Origin: an uncultured beta proteobacterium
GTDB taxonomy: Bacteria > Pseudomonadota > Gammaproteobacteria > Burkholderiales > Burkholderiaceae
Direction of reading: 5' to 3'
Assembly (NCBI GenBank): GCA_903821995.1
Contig: CAIJNI010000080.1
Span: 1-64,000 of the forward strand
DNA length: 64,000 nt
The notes under the pieces are model-generated. The model made no database searches. It was not told where the DNA came from and was given only the letters and a program-made list of their open reading frames with translations. Below, one piece after another: positions 51,960 through 62,290 of this stretch. How positions within the stretch are numbered: the stretch's first letter is position 1; the number at the start of each line of letters is the position of its first letter. Made by a program: the position numbers and the translations under genes.

Positions 51960-53885
51960 CTATAAACCTATACCAGCCAACATCTCCTGAGCCTCATCCC
52001 TAAGAGTTGGATCAGCTTGAGCACCTAGATCTATTACATCTTTAAGTAAAGCTCTGGCTGAAGAAAAATCTTGATTCTTAATATAGCCCCTCGCAAGATT
52101 GATTTTTATCTCCTGCCCCTCATAGCTCCATGGATCTATAGTTGACAGTTCAGCATTTGGCAAAGGATCTAGCATAGGTATTTTCTCTGAGGACTCTGTT
52201 TCTTCTAAAGAACCAGGCAACTGCATTTCATGTTCGGCAGAAAGGGTTTCATATAACGAAGGAGGTTCATCCTCTCGAGGTCTTTTTTCGAGATTTAAAT
52301 CAACCTTTTGAAAAATATCCCTAGCATATTGAGGTACTTCAGCTGTTTGCGATGGGTTATCGGATAGTTGCACCGGTTCATATTCCTCATCTAACTCTTC
52401 ATCAGTTTCTAAATGATCAACTTTTGAATCGTCAATGGATATAGCCGGATTTGTGAAGGTATTTGAGATTTTTGACTCGTCAGTATTCAATTCAGTTGGT
52501 TGCGCTGACTTTACAGGGGTATTATCAGAAAAAACAGGGGCGGTAACTGCTAGAGACTCGGTTGTAATATCAGATTGAGAATTAAAACGATTTCGTCGAA
52601 CAAAAGCAAGAATAAAAACTCCTGTTGCTAGACCAAATAAAGCTGGTAACCCAAACTGGCTTAAAAGACTCTTCCACTTTGAAGGTTTTGACATTTCTTC
52701 AGCCGTATTTGTAATCAAAGGAACCACAGGTTCCTCTGCTTTCACAATTGATACATTATTGGGTTCGTCATTCTTTAAACTAACCAAGCCATCCTGTAGG
52801 GCATCAGGATTTAAAATATTGGCGGGGGGAATATCTACTTTATCTTGAGTATTTACTTGAGGCAAAATCTTAGTATTAGCTTCATTGGAAGATTCAGATT
52901 TGGTTTCTGAAGCCTTTCGGTCTAGCTTTTTGAGATCATCTACGTTTTTCTCAAGCTCCTTCACCCTTTGATTAGCTTCGGCCATCAATTTTTCTTGCGC
53001 CAATTTCTGCTCGACCTCTGCTTGCTTTATTGCTTTATTAGGGTCATTTTCGGATGGACCAACTTTTAAACGATCCTTTACCACTTTATCAGCATCAAGG
53101 TTCTCAGCATTAGTAGGAGTCTTAGGCGGTGGGTTTTTAATCTCATTTTTTAAGACTACAGGAGCTGTAAATTTATTTGCATTTTCTTCAGTAGAATTGT
53201 TAAGTCGCTTATTAACATAGTCATTAGCACCTGCAACATAAATTGCTCGACTTTCTTCCTTTGGAATTGACAAAGCCATTGCACTTGACGGAATAATAAT
53301 TTTTTCATCTGCTTTTAAACGGTTAATATTGCCCCGAATAAAAGCCTTTGGATTAGCCCTATAAATTGCTGCAATGGTTTGCTCAAGACTTGCCCCTGAT
53401 AAATTAGGTTGAATTTTAGTTGCGAGTTCAATTAAGTTATTACCCTTTTGTGTAGTAATTTCTTTAGCACTAGGATTGAGTAATGTATAAACGCGTTGCA
53501 ATGACCCAGACGACCATTTAAGATCAACCACAATGTCATTAAATACTGAATTAGTATCCTTTAAAGGATCTTTAGAATTCATTTGAATACGAATTGGAAC
53601 TCCTTGGGTATTATGTTCAACCGTCATCTCAATCAACGTGTTCTGAGAAACCTTAGGAATACCGAGTTGAACATAACTGTTCGCATCCGCCTCTCGAACC
53701 TGTAATTCCTTAAGAGACTGAGATTCTCCAGTTTTAGTTAAGATAGTGATACTGCCAGAGAAGGGCTCTCCAGAGACCGAGTTAACGCTTAAATTACCCA
53801 AGCCAATTGCATAGGCGTAAGCCCCCCCAAAACAATAGAAGCCCCAAAGAAAAATAACCTTTAAAAAGGATTTATTTGTAATCAT
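51960..53885 (-). CDS. fimV: FimV-family polar/pilus-assembly protein
   Basis: A 641-residue inner-membrane protein. A signal segment (about 1-27) is followed by the FimV N-terminal domain (LGNLSVNSVSGEPFSGSI; LKWSSGSLQRVYTLLNP). A LysM-like peptidoglycan-binding part (LIELATKIQPNL ... INRLKADEKIIIPS), a charged coiled coil (about 285-330) and one membrane helix near 415-433 come next, then an acidic cytoplasmic region and the C-terminal TPR-like helix block INLARGYIKNQDFSSARALL. FimV supports type IV pili and polar organisation in relatives. A disrupted paralogue lies just upstream. Confidence 0.93.
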   Translation of the reverse strand: MITNKSFLKVIFLWGFYCFGGAYAYAIGLGNLSVNSVSGEPFSGSITILTKTGESQSLKELQVREADANSYVQLGIPKVSQNTLIEMTVEHNTQGVPIRIQMNSKDPLKDTNSVFNDIVVDLKWSSGSLQRVYTLLNPSAKEITTQKGNNLIELATKIQPNLSGASLEQTIAAIYRANPKAFIRGNINRLKADEKIIIPSSAMALSIPKEESRAIYVAGANDYVNKRLNNSTEENANKFTAPVVLKNEIKNPPPKTPTNAENLDADKVVKDRLKVGPSENDPNKAIKQAEVEQKLAQEKLMAEANQRVKELEKNVDDLKKLDRKASETKSESSNEANTKILPQVNTQDKVDIPPANILNPDALQDGLVSLKNDEPNNVSIVKAEEPVVPLITNTAEEMSKPSKWKSLLSQFGLPALFGLATGVFILAFVRRNRFNSQSDITTESLAVTAPVFSDNTPVKSAQPTELNTDESKISNTFTNPAISIDDSKVDHLETDEELDEEYEPVQLSDNPSQTAEVPQYARDIFQKVDLNLEKRPREDEPPSLYETLSAEHEMQLPGSLEETESSEKIPMLDPLPNAELSTIDPWSYEGQEIKINLARGYIKNQDFSSARALLKDVIDLGAQADPTLRDEAQEMLAGIGL

Positions 53886-54103
53886 TATTTAATAGGAGTC
53901 ACCACTGCGCCACTATTAGAACTTGTAGTGTCACTACTAGCTGTAGCTTTATCAGCGGATCCTTTACTATTCGCACTGCTTTCAATGGCTTTTCCAAGAG
54001 ATTGCATGTCTTTTCCCATTCCCTCTAAAGTTCCACACCCCCCCAACAACATACCAAAAAACGCAAAACTGGCAGCACAAATCATTTTGAAAGAATTTTT
54101 CAT
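53885..54103 (-). CDS. Small entericidin-like lipoprotein
   Basis: A 72-residue predicted lipoprotein with a lipobox LLGGC at about 19-23 and the entericidin-like core CGTLEGMGKDMQSLGKAIESSA, followed by a low-complexity S/T/A-rich tail. Entericidins A/B form an antidote/toxin lipoprotein pair in E. coli, but many Burkholderiales carry single copies of unknown role. Its stop shares its last base with the fimV start (TAATG-type overlap), so it is probably co-translated with fimV. Confidence 0.8.
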   Translation of the reverse strand: MKNSFKMICAASFAFFGMLLGGCGTLEGMGKDMQSLGKAIESSANSKGSADKATASSDTTSSNSGAVVTPIK

Positions 54104-54214
54104 AAGGTTTTTACCTATCGATTAGTTGTGATTCAAAAAATGAGATTGTCAATCTACAAAGATTACACTCTTATTTTACTAAGTTCGGCAAAATTATCTA
54201 GGGATTTTAACGAA

Positions 54215-55491
54215 CTAGCGACGAACCTTCGGTTTTTTAGCATTTGGATGGAGGATTTCACCCAATTTAGGAAGCTTTGAGCTAATAGATAGAACCTTTG
54301 AGATCTTCTTTTCTGAAATCCCCTCTTGCCCATAAAAAATACTTCGCAATTGTATTGTAAATACAAACCAAGGTGTATCTTCTTTAACTGAAGCTAAACC
54401 ATATTCTGGAATAACACTTCGACGCCTTAACCAAAGTATCAAACCAGCGAAAAAGGTTCCTGTTGCGACAACTATGGGGATGGTCCAAACGCTGTATATT
54501 GGTTTTTTGACTTTTTCCATTGAAGCTAGTTCGGTTAAAGACGCAGAAACTATATTTTCTGGACTTGTTTTCATGACCTTTTGCAGATCCTCAACGTTTT
54601 TCTGAATTTCTGCAATTCGCTGTTGGGCTTCTTGTAAAAGCTTTTGCTCAGCAATAACTTTTTCAGTTTCAATATTTTTTATTTGTCCAATGGTTTTAGG
54701 ACCCTTATCGTTAGTAATTTTTAAACGATTGGAATCATCGTTGCTACGAACTATCGAAGAGTTTTTAATTGGGTTCGTTTTATCAAAAAGAGCCTTATTA
54801 GCTACCCTATCGCTTTGATTTGAATTATTGCTATCAGCAGAAGAGAGATATACGGCTTGGGCTTCTGCTTGCGGAATTGAAGTTACCATTGCTTTACTGG
54901 GAATAGTGAATTTATCATCCACTTTTAACCTGTTTATATTCCCGCCAACGAATGCTTGTGGATTGGCACGAAATAAAGCAGTTAAAGTCTGCTCAAAAGT
55001 GGCTCCAACTAAAGTAGGTTGTACCTTGAGTGCTATTTGCGTCAAAGTGTCACCACGTTTAACAGTTAAAGTTTAGCGTTGGTATTTAAAATTGTATAGA
55101 CCCTTTCCATGGATCCTGCAGACCATTTCAACTGTAATATAAGATCATTAAACAATTGATCTGGTGAAATAATATCTTTTTTGGATTCTATATCTATTTG
55201 AGTCGGAACCCCCATTTCATCCTTTTTAACAAGAATTGTTATCGGAATAGTTTGGTCTGGGCGTTTGATACCATACTGGTTATAAGTGACATCATCTGCC
55301 ATTACAACCCGCAAATCAACTAGGCCTGGCAACTCTTTATCTTCAGATATAAGAGTAATGACTCCATGATAAGGAGAGTCTATATCAGATAAGGTCTTAA
55401 TGTTGCTAAGTGTTAATGCAACACTTGAAGACAAACTGCTGAGCGCAAAAATTAAGAAGAGGAGAACTTTTAAGCTTCTTAATTCCTGCAT
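54215..55491 (-). pseudogene. FimV-like paralogue split by a frameshift
   Basis: Two consecutive frames together make a short FimV copy. The first (ATG at 55491, stop at 55066-55068; 141 residues) has a signal segment and the FimV N-domain ending LQLKWSAGSMERVYTILNTNAK. The second, in another frame, continues TLTVKRGDTLTQIALKVQP, the LysM-like part, a coiled coil (about 54590-54680) and one membrane helix, ending at 54215. Adding one A to the AAA at 55072-55074 would fuse them exactly as in intact fimV. It lacks the long acidic and TPR regions. It may be a decaying gene, an assembly error or, less likely, programmed frameshifting. Confidence 0.8.
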
Positions 55492-55492
55492 T

Positions 55493-56644
55493 TCATTTTG
55501 CCTCAATTAAAATTCGTAGCATTCGCCTAAGAGGCTCTGCTGCTCCCCATAATAGTTGATCACCAACCGTAAAGCATCCCAGATACTCTGGACCCATTGC
55601 TAAGTGGTGCAAACGGCCAACAGGGATATCCAAAGTGCCTGTAACAGCGGCGGGTGTGAGGAATCTCTCAGTTAATTCTCTTTCATTTGGCACAACTTTC
55701 ACCCAATCATTAGAATTAGCAATCATCTCTTCTATTTCGGTCAAAGGAACGTGTTTCTTTAATTTTATTGTTAATCCTTGTGAATGACATCTCATAGATC
55801 CCACTCTGACGCATAAGCCATCAATTGGAATACTGCCAGACTCTCTAAAACCTGGTAAACCTAATATTTTGTTGCACTCTGCACCACCCTTCCACTCCTC
55901 TTTACTTTGCCCAAAATCTACGGGCACATCAATCCAAGGAATTAAACTACCCGCGAGCCCTGTATTACGAAAATGATTTTTTGGATACCCCTCAGATCTC
56001 AAAGCTAAAGCTACTTTCTTATCAATTTCAAGAATTGCAGAATTTGGATCAGCTAACTCATTTTTGACAGAGTTATGTAAATATCCCATCTGCATAAGAA
56101 GTTCGCGCATGTTTTGAGCACCAGCTCCTGAGGCAGCTTGGTAAGTCATCGCCGAAATCCACTCCACAAGACCTGCATTAAGAAGTCCGCCTAACCCCAT
56201 CATCATCAAGCTCACCGTGCAATTTCCACCAATCCAATCGCGACCACCTTTATTCAAAGACATATCAATCACCGCTCTGTTTACAGGATCAAGAACAATT
56301 ACCGAGCGTTCGGACATTCTTAAAGTGCTAGCAGCATCTACCCAATGCCCTTTCCATCCAGAACTACGAAGCAATGGGTGTATTTGTTGGGTGTAATCTC
56401 CGCCCTGACAAGTAATGATGATGTCGCAAGATTGAAGTGCTGAAATATCAAAAGCATCTAATAGTTTTTTTTCATGACGGGTTAAATCTTCCCCATTGAT
56501 CAATGGAACGAGAGATCCAGAGTTACTTGTGCTAAAAAATAAAGGCTCAATAAGGTTAAAGTCGCGCTCTTCTTGCATGCGTTGCATCAAGACGCTACCA
56601 ACCATTCCACGCCAACCTACAAGTCCTACTATTGGTGCAGCCAT
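55493..56644 (-). CDS. asd: Aspartate-semialdehyde dehydrogenase
   Basis: NADPH-dependent enzyme at the branch to Lys/DAP, Met and Thr. The 383-residue protein begins with the nucleotide-binding [18 protein letters not shown] and has the catalytic cysteine (about 142) in [16 protein letters not shown]. The substrate-binding [16 protein letters not shown] carries the catalytic histidine. It begins after the leuB terminator, so it needs its own promoter in the 95-bp gap. One base separates its stop from the next ATG. Confidence 0.98.
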   Translation of the reverse strand: MAAPIVGLVGWRGMVGSVLMQRMQEERDFNLIEPLFFSTSNSGSLVPLINGEDLTRHEKKLLDAFDISALQSCDIIITCQGGDYTQQIHPLLRSSGWKGHWVDAASTLRMSERSVIVLDPVNRAVIDMSLNKGGRDWIGGNCTVSLMMMGLGGLLNAGLVEWISAMTYQAASGAGAQNMRELLMQMGYLHNSVKNELADPNSAILEIDKKVALALRSEGYPKNHFRNTGLAGSLIPWIDVPVDFGQSKEEWKGGAECNKILGLPGFRESGSIPIDGLCVRVGSMRCHSQGLTIKLKKHVPLTEIEEMIANSNDWVKVVPNERELTERFLTPAAVTGTLDIPVGRLHHLAMGPEYLGCFTVGDQLLWGAAEPLRRMLRILIEAK

Positions 56645-56727
56645 ATCTAAAAACCTATCATGTCATTGAAATAAAACTCTATTTTATTACGACTTGGATA
56701 GTTAGGGTCTTGAAGTTGAGGTATTTT

Positions 56728-56760
56728 GTTTTAAAAGCTCTAATTTAGAGCTTTTAAAAC
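56728..56760 (-). terminator. leuB terminator overlapping the end of the coding region
   Basis: A perfect 16-bp inverted repeat with a single central base: arms 56728-56743 and 56745-56760. The 5' arm in the transcript encodes the last residues (VLKAL) of LeuB, and the TAG stop (56740-56742) lies inside the hairpin. The 3' arm ends in a short T run within TTTTAAAAC. The A/T-rich stem base is weak; the GAGCT core and T run support intrinsic termination. Confidence 0.7.
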
Positions 56761-57810
56761 AGCTTTGCCCATCTCTTGAGTTCCGACTTTGATACATCCT
56801 GTGGTATAGATATCAACTGTTCGGTAACCAGCTGTTAAAACAGTCTGAACAGCTTTTTCAATACGATTTGCTTGTTCAGGTAGATTTAAAGAATATCTAA
56901 GCATCATTGCTGTAGACAGAATTGTCGCTAAGGGATTAGCTAGGTTTTTTCCTGCGATATCAGGCGCAGAACCATGACTTGGCTCATATAGGCCCTTATT
57001 ATTCATATCCAAAGATGCTGATGGCAACATACCGATCGATCCAGTAAGCATTGCCGCCTCATCGGATAGAATGTCTCCAAATAAATTGCCTGTCACCACA
57101 ACATCAAATGCCTTTGGGGCCCTAACCAGTTGCATAGCTGCATTATCAACATACATATGGGTGAGCTCAACATCGGGATATTCTTTACCTAAACGAGTCA
57201 TTACCTCTCGCCATAATTGGGAGGTCTCTAATACATTTGACTTATCAACGCTACAGACTCGCTTCTGACGTTTTTGAGCTGTAGCAAAAGCAACGCGACC
57301 AATTCTCTCTACCTCAGGCTCTGAATAGCGCATCGTGTCAAAACCTTCGCGTGAACCTGGAAACAACCCATCGGTTGCAGTCCTGATTCCTTTTGGTGAT
57401 CCGAAGTAAACGTCGCCATTGAGCTCGCGAACTATCAATATATCTAAGCCAGAAACAATCTCAGGTTTTAATGATGATGCGGCTGTGAGTTCCTGATAGC
57501 ATATCGCTGGTCTTAAGTTGGCAAACAAAGCAAGATGTTTACGTAACCCCAAAATAGCCTGTTCTGGACGAAGTTCTCTAGGAAGTGCGTCATATTGAAA
57601 ATCACCAACAGCACCAAATAATATTGCATCAGCATCTTTTGCCAATTGAAGAGTCTCAGGGGGTAAAGGGTGCCCTTTAGCAGCAAAACCAGCTCCACCA
57701 ACAGGGGCTTCTTCCATCTCAAAATTTTCACCTAAGGCATTTAGAACTAATCTCGCTTCACGAATAATTTCAATACCAATGCCATCACCAGGCAAAATTG
57801 CAATTTTCAT
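56740..57810 (-). CDS. leuB: 3-isopropylmalate dehydrogenase
   Basis: NAD-dependent oxidative decarboxylation in leucine synthesis. The 356-residue protein shows [49 protein letters not shown] in conserved pieces, the substrate-binding [21 protein letters not shown], and [15 protein letters not shown] with metal-binding aspartates. The adenosine-binding [14 protein letters not shown] is near the C-terminus. It is 17 bp after leuD. Confidence 0.98.
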   Translation of the reverse strand: MKIAILPGDGIGIEIIREARLVLNALGENFEMEEAPVGGAGFAAKGHPLPPETLQLAKDADAILFGAVGDFQYDALPRELRPEQAILGLRKHLALFANLRPAICYQELTAASSLKPEIVSGLDILIVRELNGDVYFGSPKGIRTATDGLFPGSREGFDTMRYSEPEVERIGRVAFATAQKRQKRVCSVDKSNVLETSQLWREVMTRLGKEYPDVELTHMYVDNAAMQLVRAPKAFDVVVTGNLFGDILSDEAAMLTGSIGMLPSASLDMNNKGLYEPSHGSAPDIAGKNLANPLATILSTAMMLRYSLNLPEQANRIEKAVQTVLTAGYRTVDIYTTGCIKVGTQEMGKAVLKALN

Positions 57811-57827
57811 AATATTCCTGTAATTTT

Positions 57828-58475
57828 TTAGGGTAACTTAACGTCAAGCCAAGGCATACGCAATAGGCGCTCTGCCTCAAAAACTTTAATTTTTTCAGAG
57901 TGGCGCAAGGTCAAACCGATATCATCAAAACCATTAGTCAAACAAAACTTTCTAAAAGACGTGATCTCAAATGAATAACTACTTCCATCAGGTCCAAGAA
58001 CAGTTTGATCTTCGAGATCTATGGTTAACTGATAACCATTAAAAGCATTAGTTTCATTAAATAAACGATCTACTTGTAAAGGGCTCAAAACTATTGGGAG
58101 TATTCCATTTTTAAAACAATTATTAAAGAATATATCAGCAAAACTTGGCGCAATAATCACACGAAAGCCATACTGAATGAGCGCCCAAGGAGCATGCTCT
58201 CTAGAGCTCCCGCATCCAAAATTCTGTCGTCCAAGTAAAATTGTTCCACCTTTAAAGCGAGTCTGATTGAGAACAAAATCAGGATTTAATGGTCGATTTG
58301 CACAATCTTGGCCCGGCTCTCCATGATCGAGATAACGCCATTCGTCAAAAAGATTTTGACCGAATCCAGTTCTAGCTATAGATTTAAGGAACTGTTTTGG
58401 AATGATCGCATCTGTATCTACGTTTTCACGGTCAAGCGGTACAACTAAACCTTGATGAATTTTGAATGGGTCCAT
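57828..58475 (-). CDS. leuD: 3-isopropylmalate dehydratase small subunit
   Basis: Swivelling-domain subunit of isopropylmalate isomerase. The 215-residue protein has the family blocks [43 protein letters not shown], and [17 protein letters not shown]. It lies 18 bp downstream of leuC and is needed with it. Confidence 0.98.
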   Translation of the reverse strand: MDPFKIHQGLVVPLDRENVDTDAIIPKQFLKSIARTGFGQNLFDEWRYLDHGEPGQDCANRPLNPDFVLNQTRFKGGTILLGRQNFGCGSSREHAPWALIQYGFRVIIAPSFADIFFNNCFKNGILPIVLSPLQVDRLFNETNAFNGYQLTIDLEDQTVLGPDGSSYSFEITSFRKFCLTNGFDDIGLTLRHSEKIKVFEAERLLRMPWLDVKLP

Positions 58476-58493
58476 TAGTTTTTAGTATTTAAA

Positions 58494-59903
58494 TTAAGCT
58501 ATTTTACGGACATCTACAAAGTGACCTTCAATCGCGGCAGCAGCAGCCATTGCAGGGCTTACTAGATGGGTACGACCGCCTGCGCCTTGGCGACCTTCAA
58601 AATTTCGATTAGAAGTAGATGCGCATCTTTCACCCGGCTCCAAACGATCTGCGTTCATCGCAAGACACATTGAGCAACCAGGTTCACGCCATTCAAATCC
58701 AGCACCTTTAAAAAGTTTATCTAAACCTTCGCGTTCTGCCTGCTCTTTAACTAAACCAGAACCTGGAACAACTAGTGCAAGTTTTACGCGAGGCGATACT
58801 TTTTTACCTAAACGTTCTACTACTTTTGCCGCAGCTCGTAGGTCTTCAATACGACTGTTAGTGCATGATCCAATAAATACTTTGTCTATTTGTATCGAAT
58901 CAATAGACGTATTAGGCTCTAAACCCATGTATAGTAATGCACGCTCGATTGCACTTCGCTTAACTGGATTTTTCTCTTTATCCGGGTCAGGAAGATAGTC
59001 ATCGATCCCTAAAACCATTTCAGGAGATGTCCCCCAACTGACTTGGGGGGTAATTAGTTCAGCTCTTAGTTCGACAACTTCATCAAATTTAGCGCCAGGA
59101 TCTGTATGTAAATTACGCCAATATTGAATAGCGTGACCCCATGCTTGTCCATGAGGGGAGTATGGCCGGTTTTGAATATACTCAAGTGTTTTCTCGTCAA
59201 CACCAATTAATCCAGCTCGCGCGCCAGCTTCAATAGCCATATTACAGACGGTCATTCTGCCTTCCATCGATAGATTGCGTATCGCATCTCCTGCAAACTC
59301 AATTGTTGCCCCCGTACCACCTGCAGTTCCTATTTTCCCAATAATTGCTAGAACAATATCTTTAGCAGTAATACCGAGAGGTAATTGCCCGACTACTTTG
59401 ACCAGCATATTTTTACTCTTTTTCATGAGTAAAGTTTGCGTTGCTAAGACATGTTCTACTTCTGACGTTCCAATACCAAAGGCCAAAGCTCCAAATGCGC
59501 CATGCGTGCTGGTATGAGAATCACCACAAACTATTGTCATTCCGGGAAGAGTTGCACCCTGCTCGGGTCCAATAACATGAACGATACCTTGACGCCGATC
59601 ATTCATTTTAAATTGCGTGATTCCTAAAAAATCACAGTTTTGATCCAGAGTATCAACTTGCAAGCGAGATATGGGATCTGAAATACCTTGAGATCTGTCA
59701 GTTGTAGGTACATTATGATCAGAAACAGCAAGATTGGCAGAATTTCGCCATAAACGACGGTCAGCCAGCTTTAGTCCCTCAAATGCTTGGGGACTGGTAA
59801 CTTCATGCAGCAAATGACGATCGATATAAAGTACTGTTGTGCCGTCTTCCTCGGCATGAACTACATGTTCGTCCCATAACTTATCATACAAGGTCCGCGC
59901 CAT
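58494..59903 (-). CDS. leuC: 3-isopropylmalate dehydratase large subunit
   Basis: Aconitase-family catalytic subunit with a [4Fe-4S] cluster. The 469-residue protein has [35 protein letters not shown], and the three cluster cysteines in [14 protein letters not shown] and [11 protein letters not shown]. The C-terminal part has [22 protein letters not shown] in conserved pieces. The entericidin gene that some relatives carry between leuC and leuD is not here. It follows gltA by 13 bp. Confidence 0.98.
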   Translation of the reverse strand: MARTLYDKLWDEHVVHAEEDGTTVLYIDRHLLHEVTSPQAFEGLKLADRRLWRNSANLAVSDHNVPTTDRSQGISDPISRLQVDTLDQNCDFLGITQFKMNDRRQGIVHVIGPEQGATLPGMTIVCGDSHTSTHGAFGALAFGIGTSEVEHVLATQTLLMKKSKNMLVKVVGQLPLGITAKDIVLAIIGKIGTAGGTGATIEFAGDAIRNLSMEGRMTVCNMAIEAGARAGLIGVDEKTLEYIQNRPYSPHGQAWGHAIQYWRNLHTDPGAKFDEVVELRAELITPQVSWGTSPEMVLGIDDYLPDPDKEKNPVKRSAIERALLYMGLEPNTSIDSIQIDKVFIGSCTNSRIEDLRAAAKVVERLGKKVSPRVKLALVVPGSGLVKEQAEREGLDKLFKGAGFEWREPGCSMCLAMNADRLEPGERCASTSNRNFEGRQGAGGRTHLVSPAMAAAAAIEGHFVDVRKIA

Positions 59904-59916
59904 GTAACTTCCTTTA

Positions 59917-61227
59917 TTAACGGTTATTAAGGGGTTTTACAGATCGTGATGTAAAGCCATTAAATAGCTGACGTGGGCGTCCAATTTTATACTCAGGATC
60001 TGTAATCATTTCTTCCCATTGAGCTATCCAACCGACTGTTCTAGCTAATGCAAAAACGCAAGTAAACATGTCCGTAGGGATACCTAAAGCTCTTTGAACA
60101 ATTCCAGAATAAAAGTCAACATTAGGATATAGTTTTCTACTTACAAAGTACTCATCTTCCAAAGCAATTTTCTCTAGCGTCATTGCTAATTTGAATAGAG
60201 GGTCATCTCCCAAACCTAATTCTTCTAGGACTTCATAACAAGTTTCTCTCATTAATTTAGCACGGGGATCAAAGTTTTTATAAACACGGTGTCCAAAGCC
60301 CATTAAGCGAACACCTGATTCTTTGTCTTTAACTTTTGCGATAAATTCACCAATTTTTTCAACGCCACCATTGGCCTGAATTTCCTCCAACATCTGCAAA
60401 CATGCTTCATTTGCACCACCATGCGCAGGCCCCCAAAGGCAAGCAACACCAGCAGCAATTGCTGCAAATGGGTTTGTACCTGAAGATCCCGCTAAACGAA
60501 CAGTAGAGGTTGAGGCATTTTGTTCATGATCTGCATGAAGAATAAAAATTCTATCCAGTGCGCGAACTAAAACAGGATTCACAATATATTCTTCACAAGG
60601 ATTACCAAACATCATCCTCATAAAGTTTGCTGTGTAAGATAAATTGTTTTGAGGATAAACAAAGGGTTGCCCAACAGAATATTTATAGGCCATTGCAACC
60701 AATGTTGGCATCTTAGCAATTAATCGAATTTGGGCAATATCTCTAATACGTGGATCACCATAATCAAGTCCGTCATGGTAAAAAGCAGCCATCGCACCAA
60801 CCAACCCTGTCAAAACAGCCATTGGGTGAGCATCACGCCTAAATCCTCTCAGAAAGAATTGCATCTGTTCATGAACCATTGTGTGATGAGAAACTAAGGT
60901 CTCAAAATCAACTTTCTGCTTAGCATTTGGCAAATCACCTTTGAGTAACAAATAGCAAGATTCTAAAAAATCACAATTTGTCGCTAAATCTTGAATCTGA
61001 TAACCACGATAAACTAATTCACCTTTATCTCCGTCAATAAAAGTAATCTTAGAGTTACAAGAAGCGGTTGACATAAATCCAGGGTCATATGTAAATCTTC
61101 CTGTTTGAGCATAGAGTTTGCTGATATCAATGACATCAGGGCCAATAGTCCCTTTATAGATTGGCATCTCAATGGCTGGAGATCCATCCGAAAATGAGAG
61201 AGTGGCTTTAATGTCTGATGCTTGCAT
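59917..61227 (-). CDS. gltA: Citrate synthase
   Basis: Type II (hexameric, NADH-sensitive type) citrate synthase, 436 residues. The N-terminal beta region includes [19 protein letters not shown]. Catalytic histidines lie in [16 protein letters not shown] and [15 protein letters not shown], and the catalytic aspartate in [11 protein letters not shown]. It lies 84 bp downstream of sdhE; the spacer contains ATAT-rich inverted repeats but no clear terminator. Confidence 0.98.
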   Translation of the reverse strand: MQASDIKATLSFSDGSPAIEMPIYKGTIGPDVIDISKLYAQTGRFTYDPGFMSTASCNSKITFIDGDKGELVYRGYQIQDLATNCDFLESCYLLLKGDLPNAKQKVDFETLVSHHTMVHEQMQFFLRGFRRDAHPMAVLTGLVGAMAAFYHDGLDYGDPRIRDIAQIRLIAKMPTLVAMAYKYSVGQPFVYPQNNLSYTANFMRMMFGNPCEEYIVNPVLVRALDRIFILHADHEQNASTSTVRLAGSSGTNPFAAIAAGVACLWGPAHGGANEACLQMLEEIQANGGVEKIGEFIAKVKDKESGVRLMGFGHRVYKNFDPRAKLMRETCYEVLEELGLGDDPLFKLAMTLEKIALEDEYFVSRKLYPNVDFYSGIVQRALGIPTDMFTCVFALARTVGWIAQWEEMITDPEYKIGRPRQLFNGFTSRSVKPLNNR

Positions 61228-61311
61228 AATCTAGTTTCCTTCAGTTCAGGGTCAATATCGTATGATCATTATTCATATAATCATAACGGAAATTTCTTAC
61301 GTTTTAATAAA

Positions 61312-61569
61312 TTAACGCTCTCTTAACAACTTTAAAACGTGTAAAACACTGGGAGTATCAAGCTGAGCCACAGGTTCTTTTCGTTTTAAAAATAAATCCA
61401 GTAAATCATTATCACTTAAATCAAAAAGCTGATCGAGTGCGTATACATCATCCATCGTCAGAGAAAGTGAGTATCGATTAAAAAAGCGATCTATAAATAA
61501 ATCATTTTCTAGCAAACCACGTCTAGCACTCCAACGTAATCTCGATAAAACCCCCTCCTCAAGACTCAT
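61312..61569 (-). CDS. sdhE: Succinate dehydrogenase assembly factor SdhE
   Basis: An 85-residue helical protein that promotes covalent FAD attachment to SdhA. The signature RGxxE is present in RWSARRGLLENDLFIDRFF, followed by the acidic LFDLSDNDLLDLFL helix. It overlaps the sdhB end by 4 bp (ATGA), so translation is coupled. The sdhA-sdhB-sdhE-gltA order is typical of Burkholderiales. Confidence 0.96.
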   Translation of the reverse strand: MSLEEGVLSRLRWSARRGLLENDLFIDRFFNRYSLSLTMDDVYALDQLFDLSDNDLLDLFLKRKEPVAQLDTPSVLHVLKLLRER

Positions 61570-62273
61570 ATAGCTCGTCGAACCATCAGTTCCTTAATTT
61601 TCCCAATCGCCTTTGTAGGATTAAGATTTTTAGGACAAACATCAACGCAATTCATGATTGTATGACAGCGAAACAACCTGTATGGATCTTCAAGATTGTC
61701 TAAACGATCACTTGTGGCTTGATCGCGACTATCTGCGATAAATCGATATGCTTGCAACAAGCCTGCTGGTCCAACGAATTTATCAGGATTCCACCAGAAA
61801 GATGGGCAACTTGTGGAACAAGAAGCACACAAAATACACTCATATAAACCATTCAGCTCTTCTCTTTCTTCAGGAGATTGCAGCCTTTCTTTTTCTGGAG
61901 GCATCGTATCATTAACCAAATAAGGTTTTATAGAATGATATTGTTTAAAGAAATTCGTCATATCAACTATCAAATCACGTACAACTGGCAGACCAGGTAA
62001 TGGACGTAAAGTAATCTTATCCGGCAAAGTCGTCATATTAGTTAAACAGGCTAATCCATTTTTTCCATTAATGTTCATTGCATCTGAGCCACAAACGCCC
62101 TCACGACATGAACGACGGAAAGATAAGCTCTCGTCTAATTTTTTTAGTTTCATGAGCGCATCAAGCAACATACGCTCATCCCCTTCTAACTCTAATTCAT
62201 ATGTTTGCATCCGGGGGGCAGAATCTTGATCTGGATCGTAACGATAAACTTCAAATATTCTAGTTTGACTCAT
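61566..62273 (-). CDS. sdhB: Succinate dehydrogenase iron-sulfur subunit
   Basis: Electron-transfer subunit of complex II, on the inner face of the membrane. The 235-residue protein has the [2Fe-2S] cysteines in SCREGVCGSDAMNING then CLTN, and the [4Fe-4S]/[3Fe-4S] cysteines in CILCASCSTSCPSFWW and CHTIMNCVDVCPKNLNP. It lies 17 bp downstream of sdhA. Confidence 0.98.
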   Translation of the reverse strand: MSQTRIFEVYRYDPDQDSAPRMQTYELELEGDERMLLDALMKLKKLDESLSFRRSCREGVCGSDAMNINGKNGLACLTNMTTLPDKITLRPLPGLPVVRDLIVDMTNFFKQYHSIKPYLVNDTMPPEKERLQSPEEREELNGLYECILCASCSTSCPSFWWNPDKFVGPAGLLQAYRFIADSRDQATSDRLDNLEDPYRLFRCHTIMNCVDVCPKNLNPTKAIGKIKELMVRRAI

Positions 62274-62290
62274 CTTTAAATTCCTTCTTC

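Noticed and set aside
61228..61311. ATAT-rich partial palindromes between sdhE and gltA as a terminator
   Set aside because: Stems are short and A/T only, with no T run; may just be promoter-like AT-rich sequence.
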